NCBI GenBank assembly: GCA_028551475.1
Contig: CM052356.1
Span: forward strand, 25,323,884-25,387,883
From: Casuarina equisetifolia
Lineage: Eukaryota > Streptophyta > Magnoliopsida > Fagales > Casuarinaceae
Reading direction: 5' to 3'
Length of the DNA stretch: 64,000 nt
Part shown: positions 14,054-25,757 of the stretch, one piece after another
Layout: every line of letters starts with the position of its first letter
Numbering within the stretch: position 1 is the first letter of the stretch
The notes under the pieces: generated by a model
What the model saw: only the letters and a program-made list of their open reading frames with translations
The model's database searches: none
What the model was told of the DNA's origin: nothing
Translations under genes and position numbers: made by a program

Positions 14054-15305
14054 TGATAACTTTATTTTTATAAAGTTATTTTATCTAATTTAGGCATAAA
14101 TAATGTAATGCTTGTGAGAAAATATTTGAATATATTTTTATTTACTTAAATTTGCCTTGTTTATGTAGCATAAAAAAGCATGGAGAAAAAGGATGAGCAT
14201 GGAGAAGTTGATGCTTATTGTGTAGTAAAATATGGTTAGAATATCAAGATCAATAAAGTCAAAATGGGCTTAGGCTGTGGATGATTGTTATTAGATTTTC
14301 TATTACTTTAGGTTTTCTAAATAATTAGAAAACCTAGTCATGTTAGGAGTTCAAAGCTCAATTAACATAGGAGTTTAAAACCTAATTGTTTTGGTTATCC
14401 AAAAACCACTTCTACTAGGATAGGAGATAGGTCTAAACCCTAAACCTTATTTAAAAGAAAAGAAAAGGCAAAATAGGAAGAAATTCAACATAACTCAAGA
14501 GAGAAAGGCTAGGAATTCAAGGTTTTTTTAAAAGAGAAGACAAAAAAGGTGACATACTTATTGCTTTTTGGTTTAAGATGCCTTATTTAATTCATATTAT
14601 TATTCTTGTTTATTATTTCTTTATGTTTTAATTTACTTTTGTTAGAGTTATGAGGTAACCTAATTATAATGGTATGAATTTCATGGTTAATATATTTTGC
14701 AAGATATTTTATTTATATGGCTTACATGTTATTGTGTTTAAAACTTTTAAGTAATTAGCTACCATTTAAATGATCTTATTTGCATGTTTGACATTGAAAT
14801 GAGATAATATACAGTTGCTTCTTGTAATGTGTAACCATAAATTAAATATGAATAGACATATCTTATATTGTTTGTGTGACTTTTGGTATAAACTTAGAAT
14901 ATTCAAATATCCTAATGCATTTGGTTTGTTTCAATTCACATATAAAGATATAGTGAATTAATGAGCTAAGCAGGTTTATTACATAGAGACATAGGATAAT
15001 AAATAAATTAAGAAATTCTGTCATAACATAGGTATTATCATTCTTGCAAGTATAAATAATCAAAATTTATATCTAGTAGCTATGGTGAAATCAGATGCTC
15101 TAACATATTTTTTATATTGAGTCCTCTCAAATTTAGTTAGTTAATCTAACTTCTATTATTTCCATTTGCCAGATAAACTATAAGGTTAATTCATTATTAA
15201 TAATTAATTAGTTAGTATTCATAAATTTTTATAGGATAATATTTTTTCTCATCATTATATTACTTGTTCTACATGTTCACTTGCACATAGGATTTTCACC
15301 AAACA
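14054..15305 (+). mobile_element. Solo LTR, family I, copy 2
   Basis: This 1252-bp relative of 1000-2255 has TGATAACTTT...ACCAAACA ends. The flanks gagag (14049-14053) and aagag (15306-15310) are a 5-bp target duplication with one mismatch. It is more diverged than copies 1 and 3, so probably an older insertion. No internal region adjoins it. Confidence 0.82.
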
Positions 15306-15322
15306 AAGAGCCTGTTTATAAT

Positions 15323-15870
15323 ATGAGTTGTTCTCGGGCCTTGTACACACCACCTATCACACTATGGGAGCTGGCCATGCCCGAAGTCGTTAACTTAACC
15401 ACAAAGAAGGGGATGCCAAAGGCAAGGCTAGTGACTAGAGTGAAGTCCTAACAAGGTAGCCATACTGGAAGGTGTGGCTGGATCACCTCTTTTTCAGGGA
15501 GAGCTAATGCTTGTTGGGTATTTTAGTTTGACACTACTTCACAGCCAAAAAGAAAGGAGCTACGTTTTGGTTAAACTTGGAGATGGAAGTCTTCTTTCGT
15601 TTCTTGATGGTGAAGTAAGATTAAGCTCACAAGCTTATTTTCCTAGAACGAGGTTCAAAAAAGTGAAGGGCGAGGTTCAAACAAGGAAAGGCTTACAGTG
15701 GATACTTGGGCACCCAGAGACGAGGAAAGGTGTAGTAAGTGACGAAATGCTTTGGGGAGTTGAAAAGAAATATAGATTCAGAGATTCCCGAATAGGTCAG
15801 CCTTTCAAACTGCTGCTCCATCCATGGACAAGCAAGAGAGAACCTGACAAACTGAAATATATGATATAGC
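15323..15870 (+). other. Plastid DNA insertion (NUPT): 16S 3' end joined to 23S 5' end
   Basis: 15335-15490 reads as the 3' end of chloroplast 16S rRNA (GGGCCTTGTACACACC, then GGAAGGTGTGGCTGGATCA). The spacer start follows (GAGAGCTAATGCTTGTTGGG), and then, from about 15675, the 5' end of 23S rRNA (AAGGAAAGGCTTACAGTGGA, then GATTCCCGAATAGGTCA). The approximately 2-kb plastid spacer with trnI and trnA is missing, so the insert is either internally deleted or assembled from two pieces. Substitutions relative to plastid rRNA, many C-to-T and G-to-A, show it is an old nuclear copy and not a working rRNA gene. The 131-aa open frame at 15474-15869 lies on it by chance. Confidence 0.9.
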
Positions 15871-16239
15871 ATTAAAAGCTTAAATACTATAAAATGTTTT
15901 TATTTTCTTTTCATAAATTCATTTTGAAATGGAGAATATAAGCTTGATATACATTAAAAAAATGCCCATTAAGTAATTTTTGAATGATTATGATGTGAAT
16001 TTAGTACTATCATCACATTGAATTATTTTGATTTTTGTTTGGAGTTGATTTTCAAGAAACAATTTAAAATTTTCCAAGATTTAAAGAAATTGACCTTTGA
16101 AAGAACCTTGTCGACATCCAAATCCCCAAAACCCAAACCTGCTACCGACGCCCCTCTAACTAGAAAAATCAAGCATTAGAGCCTTCACTGCCATCAATTG
16201 ATAGAGGCTCGAGGTGCTCCCCAAATCTTGTTGGCCCAA

Positions 16240-16500
16240 ACCCCCTTCCATCCCCCCTCCTTTCTCTTTTCTATCTCTCTCTCTCTCTCTCCACGCTTTT
16301 CCCCATGCCCATCTCCTTCATTTCTTCTCCTCAATTTTGCTTTCTTTTGTTCTAGAATTTTATTCCCATACCCATTCCCATCCCCACCATTTTCCTTATT
16401 TTTCACCTCACTCTTCCCTTTTTCCATTTTCTTTTTCCAATTTTTTCCCAAGCCTTCCTTGATCTCACTTTTCATAATAGTCTTTCTCTCTTTCACACAC
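16240..16500 (+). repeat. Polypyrimidine low-complexity tract with (CT)n
   Basis: A C/T-rich stretch contains a short (tc)n microsatellite at about 16273-16291. Long open frames on both strands here come from composition only. It may be the 5' UTR of the L1 element that follows. Confidence 0.6.
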
Positions 16501-16839
16501 ATGTACTAGCCTAACTTATAAATACTACTAGTGACCCTACATATGGGAGACAATGAATGAAGGCTCCATTGCTTTTGCCTTCAAACATTAGTTAGACTCT
16601 ATTAAGGTCTTAGTATATGGTACAAGTTGTCAACCAAATTTGTCTAGAACCTATATCTACTTGAAGACAAGCTCTTAGCTCCCTTGGCTTGGGTTTAATG
16701 TCAAGTGCTAGAAGTGGAAAAATGTGAACTACATCTTCAAAATCTAAGGTGCAAATTGGAATGGCTATGCACTAATCATGCAATGAAGGGACTATACTAG
16801 AACCAGTGGATGTCTTAAAATCAAATACCTTTGATACCT

Positions 16840-19142
16840 TTTCTTGTTTGAATAATTTATATGAGGTAGTTTTTTATGAAATTGATTCCCAAGTTACTAT
16901 AAATGATAAAGTAGACAACATAAGACATAGTTAGAAGCAAGGAGTGATACCCAATATGGATAGCTCACAATTTATTGTATCTACTAGTAGTATTGGAATG
17001 CCTTGGAAACAAATAGCTATGGGAATAATAAATCAGATTACTAAATTAGATTACCTACCCTTTATTGAAAAGGGAAAGAGAATTGTTGTAAAACCCCCCT
17101 CTAGAAGCAATTAAGGAAGGTAAAAGTCATTTTGTTAATTGTCTTATGGTTTATTTTTGAATGCTAGTACTTTGTATTATGTAGTGAAAGGAATTATTGA
17201 AAAGTTATGGGACAAGGATAACTTACTAGATGTTACTACTATTGAAGATGGCTTTTTTTTCTTTTGGTTTTATAATATTCAGAAGCTAGAAGAAGTAATG
17301 GAAAGTGGAGTATAGGACATAGCTAGTAAACCTTTGTTTCTTTAAAAATGACATTGTTGTATCATATTAGAGAAGGCCAAAATATATGTTGTTCCCATTT
17401 GAGTTAAATTGTTTAATGTTCCTTATGCATTATGGACTAAGATCGATATGAGTTATGTCAATAGTGTGATGGGTAAACCTCTATATATGGACAAAGCTAC
17501 CTAACAAAAGCTTCAATTATCATATGCCAAAGTCTAGATTCTAATGGATATTGATAGTGAGTTTACTCAAAATTTTAATGTTGATATGGGTAATAATAAG
17601 GTGTTTAAGATTACTATGGAATATGGTTGGATCCATCCTAAATGTAAGAAAAGTAATTACTTTTTGATTATAAGAATTGCACTATCAAGAAAAATATATA
17701 GATTCCCAAAAAGAGTGTGGGCCTTTCCCAAGTACCAATACCATAGGTAAATAAAAAATGAGATGTTCAATTCCCACTTACAACTGTAATGAGTCAAGTA
17801 AGTACTCATGCAGTTAAGGAAAATGGTATTGCTTAACCTATTGCTATTAAGCCTAGTTTTGCTTCTTCTTTCTCTTAAGGAAATAACCCTAATACAAACT
17901 CTAAATTTATTCCTATTACTAGTAAAAAGAAAACTCTTGGAAAAAAGAAGGACAATGATTGTGTAATTATCTTAGAAAAAATATTTGTTTATCTTGCTAA
18001 TAATAATCAGACCATTTATAATGAGCTTTTGGATCTTCTTGATAACTTTGATGTGGTGGAGAAAGGGGAAAAGCCTCTAGATCAATGAATATCTTATCTT
18101 GGAATGTAAGGGGTCTCAATAAATGTCCCATACAAAAAGAAGTTGTTAATTTTGAACTATCTTAAGTTCCACATGTTATCATTTTGATAGAGCATAAAGT
18201 AAAAGAAGAAAATGCAAATTTTGTCATGAATAATATGTTTATTGATTGGAATTACTCTCATAATTACTTGTATTCCAATGTTAGAAGAATTTGGATTTTA
18301 CGGAAATTGTCTGAGTCACAACTTTCAATTCAAGGAACTTTATCTCAAGTTATACATTGTCACATTGATAAGTTAGGTTTGTCATCTTTCTTTTTGTTTG
18401 CTATCTGTGCAAGCAACTTTGAATCTAAATGTAGGGAGTTATGGGTAAATATTAAACTTTTCTCTTATCAAAATATTGGAAATGTTCCATGTAGGTGATT
18501 TTAATAAAATTTGGCATGTAAATAAACGTATAAGTCTAAATGTTAGATGGACAAGGGGCATGGAGGATCTAAATAATATGATTAGGAAACTAAGATTAAT
18601 GGAACCCTTCTTTATTGGTTCTTTTTTCACTTGGTCTAATAAAAGCTCAAAGCTAGCAAGATTGATAGAACATTACTAAACACAGAAGGGATTCTCAGAT
18701 TTGATAAAGTTTTGATTGAGTTCTTGCCTCCCTCGATATCGAATCATTTTCGTTCCTTAGTTAAGTTAGATACCACTCATAGAAGGAAAAAAAAAACTCT
18801 TTTCAGATTCTTTAATTTTGGATAGATAGTCTTGATTTTATTGATATTGTTAATTCTATTTGGCAATAAGAAGTTAGTGGTACCAAAATGTTCAAAGTTG
18901 TGAAGAAGGTAAAGGTACTAAAGGTACAACTGTGAAAGCTTAATTCTGCTCAATTTGGTGAGTTGCATCAAAAGGTAAAGGTTGCTAAAGAATAATTACA
19001 GCATATTCAACTTAATCTATAACTTGACCCCTTTTATATAGATGTGCACCTTAAGGAAAGACTTAGAATGGAGAAACTAATTGCATTAAGTAAACATGAA
19101 GAAATACTTTTAAAACAAAAATTGAAGAATCTTTGGCTGAAA
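16840..19142 (+). mobile_element. L1-type LINE, copy B, 5' part (ORF1 and endonuclease)
   Basis: ORF1 with a DUF4283-like domain lies at about 17150-17720: 'IPIWVKLFNVPYALW'-like, 'GKPLYMDKAT', and a YGWIHPKC motif before the cysteine region. ORF2 begins with MNILSWNVRGLNK at 18088 (endonuclease start) and continues through RIWIL, a GDFNKI motif at about 18496 and FFTWSNKSS at about 18624. Stops and shifts are frequent, so it is inactive. The 5' boundary is uncertain and may lie as far left as 16100. At 19142 the element is interrupted by a Copia retrotransposon and resumes at 25763. The 5 bp before the break (tgaaa) are repeated after it. Confidence 0.85.
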
Positions 19143-19592
19143 TGTTAGAAAAGAAAACTTTTATAGTATTTGCATAGACAAATCTAAAACACCTTTATAG
19201 GATTTTGATTTAGCAAACAAATTAGAAATAGAATAGATAGAAATATATCACTTTTATGATCCATTCTTTCGATGTAGTAAACCCAATAATGCTTTTTGGA
19301 ATTCAGGCTTAGGCAAATATCCTCTATTCTTATAAGAATCATTGGCTCGATGAAATAATCGAGGTTTCGTATTCTTTTGGTATAAAAGCACCTTATGAAA
19401 CCCTAAGAATAATACAAATTTATATGAGCTAGAGGATAAGACCTAGCCTTACCTTATGTGCAACCCAATAGGCCCACTCATCATAGCCCTATTTGGTTAG
19501 CCACGGCCCACATCAGCCAATCCATATTCAGAACTCATGGACCAACATAATATAGCCCATTTAAGTAAGCTTAAATAAAAATTAAGCTAACA
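19143..19592 (-). repeat. 3' LTR of nested Copia element
   Basis: The 450-bp LTR starts TGTTAGAAAAG and ends GCTAACA on the plus strand. The polypurine tract (complement of tctcacttgg) sits at its inner edge. Confidence 0.92.
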
Positions 19593-22500
19593 TTCTCTCA
19601 CTTGGCTATATAAAACTAAAATTATGCACATCTTTATATTGATCCAGAAATAGTTCTTAACTAGAATCCAACCATATGAGATCTTAAACTCTGAATCACA
19701 TAAGTAACTATACCTATTAAGTGATATAACACCAATCATGACCACAAAATTTTCAATCTCTAAAAATGGATAAATATGGTAATGTGGTAACTATATAACA
19801 CTTCAACAATTTCTGTATGTGTTATTACTGTTGTCAGTCTAATTCTTTCTCCTTCGATAATGAAATGTCATCAGAGAATTTACTTTACGGTTCTAATGAA
19901 CCTTTAACATATCTTGCACTTTATAACTCGAGTTAAACTTTATATGTTACAAGATATCTTTATGGCTAACTAATTCCAGCCAATGCTTAAGGTATACTTT
20001 TTACCTTAAGTCTTTAAAGGGAAGATTAAAAGCTTCCACTATACAAAAGCATCCCATGATGCCGCTAAGCCCATGTTATTGACATGTCTTTCATAAACAC
20101 AAGGACTTAGACCTTTAGTAAGCGGATCAGCTATCATATCAATTATACTAATCGACTCTACTGAAATTTCACCTTCTTTAACCTTTTCCTTTATAGTTAA
20201 GTACTTTATTTCTATATGTTTAAACCCTCCTATACTTTTGTTATTGTTAATAAACAATACTACAACTCTATTATCACAGTATAACTTGATTGGTCTATTA
20301 ACAAAGTCAGCCTTATAATTCTCTTTTGAGGTTCTTTAGTCAAACAACTTAAATGGATGCTCCATAGCATGCTATAAATTCCGAATGCATGATTGAAGAT
20401 GTCATCATTGTCTGTTTCGAGCTTTTCCATGAAATGGCTCCTCCTGCCATCATAAACACATATCTTGATGTAGATTTCCAATCATCCTTACATCCAGCAA
20501 AATTTGAATTTGTATACCCAACTAGTTCTAGTTCTTTTACATGCCTGTAAGTTATCATATAATCTTTTGTTCTTTTTAAGTACCGTAAGACCTTCTTAAC
20601 AGCTACCCAATGCTCTTGTCTAGGATTTAATTGATATCTTCCAAGAAGTCTTGCTATAAAAGCTATGTCAGGATGCATACAAACTTGAGCATACATAATA
20701 TTACCAAGCACACTCGCATATGGTATATTCCTCATTAAAGCTTTTGCTTCCTCTGTGTCAAGGCATTGATCTTTATTCAATTTATCACTTTTATAGATAA
20801 GCACCTTACCTCCTCTACAATCTTCCATGTTATACCGTTCTAGAATTCGATCTATATATGCCTTTTGATAAAGTCCCAATAAATGCCGAGAACGGTCCCT
20901 ATGAATTTCAATCCCTAAAACATAAGTTGCTTCATCGAGATCCTTCATATCAAACTGAGTTGACAATAATTCTTTAGTCTTATGAAGTAACGTTTGACTA
21001 TTACTTGCAAGCAAAATGTTATCCACATAAAGGACAAGAAAAATCAGAGTACTCCCCCTGATCTTGGTGTATATACAACGATCTACTCTATTCTCCACAA
21101 AACCACATGAAGTGATAAAACTATCAAACCTTATGTACCATTGTCTAGAAGCTTGCTTTAAACCATAAATAAACTTTTTAAGTCTATAAACAAGTTTTTC
21201 TCCTCCTTTCATTTCAAAACCTTCAAGTTGTTTCATATATACTATTTCATCTAGAGTTCCATTCAGAAAAGCAATTTTAACATCCATTTGATGCAATTCT
21301 ATATTAAAATGAGCTACTAAAGCCATTACAATTCTAAAGGAATCTTTAGAAGAGACTGGAGAAAAAATTTCATTATAATCTATTCATTCTTTCTGTATGA
21401 AACCTTTTGCTACTAATCTAGCTTTAAACCTTTTAACTTGACCAATAAATCTCCTTTTGATCTTATATACCCATTTACAACCAACAGGTTTACAACCTTC
21501 GGGTAACTCAACAAGCTCCTAAACATCATTATACTTCATCGACTGCATTTCATCTTACATTGCATCTAACCACAACTTTACTTGAGAACTCAATATTGCT
21601 TATGTATATGTTATTGGATCCTTCATAACTTCTATATCATAATCATGTTCACCCAAATAAACTAAATAATCTAGATGAATTGCAAATCTTCTTTTTCTAG
21701 TTAACCTTCGAAGTGTAGGTTTAGGCTCTTGGTTTTGCATTTATTGTTCCACAACCGGATTTGTAACTGATGATGAAGGTTCAAATGTCCTTATAGTTGG
21801 TACTATGGGCAATTCTATTGCTTAAGTAGGTAAAGAAAATGTCACAGACATACATACTTCATCTACATCCTGAATAGGTGGAAGAGTACTACCAACATTT
21901 TCTGCTACATCAAGCTCTAAAAATTTTACAATTTGAGACTCTACAATTCTAGTTCCTTCAGATGAGTTATAAAAAGGATATCCCTTAGAATGATCAAGAT
22001 AATAAACAAAATAACATCTTGTAGTCCTTGAATCTAACTTACCTAGAGTTGGATTATATAATCTTACTTCTGTAGGATATCTCCAAACTTTTAAATAATT
22101 TAAACTAGATATACGACCAGTCCACAACTCAAACAGCATAAGCAGAACAACTTTTGTGGGTACTTAATTAAATATATAAAGAGCTGTTTTCAAAGTTTTT
22201 CCCCATAAGAAACTAGGTAAATTGGTTCTACTAACCATACTACACACCATATCCATAAGAGTCATGTTATGTCTTTCAGCTATACCATTTTGTTCAGGAC
22301 TCCCTGGCATTATAAATTGAGCAACTATTCCAAAGTCTTCTAAATATTGAGCAAACGGGCCTTTAAGCTATCTAGCATTGCCATGTTTGCCAAAATATTC
22401 TCCCCCTCTATCTAATCTAACAACCATGATTATTTTTTCCAATTGTTTTTCAACCTCAGTCTTGAAAATCTTGAATTTATCAAGAGACTCATACTTTTCC

Positions 22501-24764
22501 TTAATTAAATACACATAACCATAACGGGAAAAATCATGTATAAATGTAATAAAATATACATTTCTACATAAGGTTGATGTATAAGGTCCATTGATATCAG
22601 TGTGTATAATCTCTAAGAGATCAGAACTACGATTTGTAGTCTTTTTCTTTATCTTGATCATTTTGCCTTTACAACAATCAACATATGTCTGTAGATCATC
22701 TTTGAGAGGAGGAAGAATGTTAGACTTTATCAATCTATCCACCTCTCTCTAGAAATGTGACCAAGTCTTTTATGCCACAACATGTATGATTACTCTTTAG
22801 GTAGAGACCTTTTGGGAACAACCTTTTCACTATTGTAGACATTATAGGGAGATAAGCTTAATTGATATAAACCATATGATAAAACACAAGATCCAACTTG
22901 ATTTGAATTATAAAACAAAGTAATCTTTGAATTCTTTATTTCAAACGCATAACCATCCATGTCTAAAACAAAAACTGAAATTAAATTTCATCTAAAAGGC
23001 GGTACATAAAAAGTGTTCTTCAATAACATTTGAAACCTAGAATCTAATATCAAAATAATATCTCCCACAAAGTCTATAAGGACTTTAGCATTATTCCTAA
23101 CTGTAAGCCATAGTTTATCTTTACTTGGTCTCCGCTTGTTTATGAATACCTGAATGGTAAAAGCAACATGATTAGTTGCACCAATATTAAGCCACCAAGA
23201 ACTTGATGGGGTTACAGATAAATTAGATTCACAAACAAAAACCAAAGAACTATTACTTACTAGCTTATAATTTAGAAGCCAAGATTTGTATTTGTTACAC
23301 TCCTTCTTCACGTGACCCTTCTTCTTATAAAAGAAGCAATGGTCACTCTCTCTCTTAAAGAGTGTTTTCTTGACCCCACCTTTATGATCAAATGAACTAA
23401 CATTCTTAAAGATTGAAGAAATACCTGGATGATTTGGTGCAGTTGCTCTTCTTCTTTTCCCCACATTTGAATTGGGAGAATACATTACCATTAAAAGACC
23501 AGCTCTCTTCCTTATTATTATAGGCGGTCTTGATTATTCTAAATTCAGAAGGAAGAGAATTCAAAGCATGGTGAACAACACATGCATCAGAGAGTGCAAC
23601 ATCCAAAGCCTTAAGCTTTGTTTGGTAATTTACCATTCTAATGATGGAATCTCTTCCATCACCAACTCCATCATACCTCATGGCATATAATGATTGAAAA
23701 AGTTACCCTATTTCAGCATTTGAAGATACCCGATACCTACTTTCTACAACTTCCATAAATGCCTTAGCAGTACCATCCACAAGCAACCCACTCTTAAGAT
23801 GATCCATGATTGACCTCTTCATAGACAATAAACAAATATAATTGCTCCTTGTCTATGATTCAAAAGCTTTCTTTTGCTCTTCAGTACTCTTTGCAGTGAG
23901 AGCAGCTGGTTGTTCTGTAGTGAAAGCAGAATGAACATCTGTCATCTCCATTGCAAACATAACATCTTCTTTCCATCTTTTAAAGTTTGCACCCATAAAT
24001 GTCTCAATAGTTATCATTTGGTTGTTGATAGGAAATGTGACTGAAAGTGAGTCAATACAAGATTAGTAACATACAAGTACAATATAAATACAATCACATA
24101 CTTGGAGATTCACAAACTCTATCATGTAAACACCTTTGGGCAGCATACATAACAAATCAATGCAAAATCTCAGCATAGTAAAGGTCATAAGTATATTCTA
24201 ATTTTCATAATCTACCACCTTTGGGTGTATAGAATAATCCAATTAGTCTAAACACATGTATTTCAACTATGCAACTCTTTATGTTCTAATATATAATCAC
24301 CTCCTTTAGGAGTATAACTATATACTAAAATGAAAACGCCCTCATCCGCATGAGAAAACTTCTTTTGAACACAATTAAGTTATACTACTTTAGCAGTCAC
24401 AACTTAATTGGATCATTCCCATACACAGGACTTGCTTTATGTACTCATTAGAATATGAATAAATATTTTAACACATTCAACTAAATGCATGCTACAATTA
24501 CATATATCATCATAATAGCATACAAAGTATGTACATGAACAAACTTAAGCATGATAGAAAGAAAACAAAATGTCAACATACATGCTTCAAGCTTTAAAGC
24601 ATCAAAAAAGACTGAAAAGATATATAAAATATATTATATAATATATCAAAATGTTCGTTATTCAAAAATACACACTTTGATTTAAACCACACTCAATTTG
24701 GACCACCCACGTGCTCTCCCGTGCCAGTCAAAGTTTATACTCAAAATGGTTGACTTTTTTTTTT

Positions 24765-25040
24765 ACCATTGACCGGGTTGGGCCCATGGACTCGAATGGG
24801 TCAAACCAAGTTAACCCAAATGGGCCAAACCTAGATGGGCCAAAGTGGGCCGAACCAGTGACCCAAATGGGCTAGACCAATGACCCAATTCAGATGGACC
24901 AGATTGGGCCAACCTGGATGGGCTGGATTAAGCTGACCAGGATGGGCCAAGCCGGCCCGACCCAAATAGGTTGAACCACCTTGACCCGATCCAGCTGAGT
25001 TGGGTCTGGACCCGAATGACCCACGAAGTGGGTCGATCCT
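24765..25040. repeat. Degenerate GGGCC-rich repeats in Copia leader
   Basis: About a dozen imperfect repeats of a 'gatgggcca' / 'aatgggcc' type, spaced 10-20 bp, lie between the primer-binding site and gag of the nested Copia element. They are much more GC-rich than their surroundings. They appear to belong to the element's untranslated leader. Confidence 0.65.
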
Positions 25041-25308
25041 CTTATTGTAGGGAGAAAAATCTCAATTAGATCAAAATTTCATCAAATTTTGCCCAAGTAA
25101 GCGATTTAGGATTTTTTTTCAATTTGAAATTTTCAAAAATCATAGTTTGAACCCAAATAATCCAAAAATTATTTCACCAAATCACAAAAAAATACCCAAA
25201 TGTTCAGAAAATAGCATTTTGAACCAAACCAAAAAACAAAAACAAATTTGTAAACCAAATAAAATCAAAACGGATTTTAGACCTTATCTACGAAGTTTTG
25301 ATACCACA

Positions 25309-25757
25309 TGTTAGAAAAGAAAACCTTATAGGATCTGCATAGACAAATCTAAAATACCTTTATAGGATTTTGATTTAGCAAACAAATTAGAAATAGAATA
25401 TATAGAAACATACCACTCTTACAATCCATTCTTTCGGTGTCGTAAACCCAATAATGCTCTTTGAAATTTGGGTTTAGGTGAATATCCTTTATTCTCATAA
25501 AAATCACTGGCTCAATGAGAGAACCAAGGTTTCGTATTCTTTTGGTGTAAAAGCACCTTATGAAACTTTAAAAATAATATGAATTTATATAAGCTAGAGG
25601 ATAAGACCTAACCATACCTTATGTGCAACCCAATAGGCCCACTCATCACAACCTTATTTGGTTAACCACGGCCCACATCAGCCAGTCCATATTCAGAACT
25701 CATGGACCAACATAATATAGCCCATTTAAGTAAGTTTAAATAAAAATTAAGCTAACA
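25309..25757 (-). repeat. 5' LTR of nested Copia element
   Basis: The 449-bp partner of 19143-19592 is bordered on its inner side by a string complementary to the TGGTATCA-type primer site, and on its outer side by the second target copy tgaaa. Confidence 0.92.

Larger units (their letters stand above)
19143..25757 (-). mobile_element. Copia LTR retrotransposon nested in the LINE
   Basis: This 6615-bp element has both LTRs (19143-19592 and 25309-25757), TG...CA ends and a perfect target duplication tgaaa (19138-19142 and 25758-25762). Minus-strand parts in order are: a primer-binding site complementary to initiator tRNA-Met next to 25309, a leader, gag with a CX2CX4HX4C-like knuckle near 23300, protease and GAG-pre-integrase about 22990-23230, integrase about 22370-22740, reverse transcriptase about 20500-21330, RNase H about 20050-20350, and a polypurine tract by 19593. 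The reverse transcriptase resembles the Tork/Tnt1 group. The reading frames are broken at many points. By eye the LTRs differ at roughly 40-45 of 450 positions, so the insertion is several million years old and older than the one at 39330. Confidence 0.93.

Noticed and set aside
15474-15869. 131-aa open frame
   Set aside because: It lies wholly on plastid rRNA-derived DNA; rRNA similarity explains the sequence.
16194-16509. Overlapping open frames on both strands, about 100 aa
   Set aside because: They arise from a C/T-rich low-complexity tract; the predicted peptides are Phe/Ser/Pro-rich or Lys/Glu-rich with no domain.
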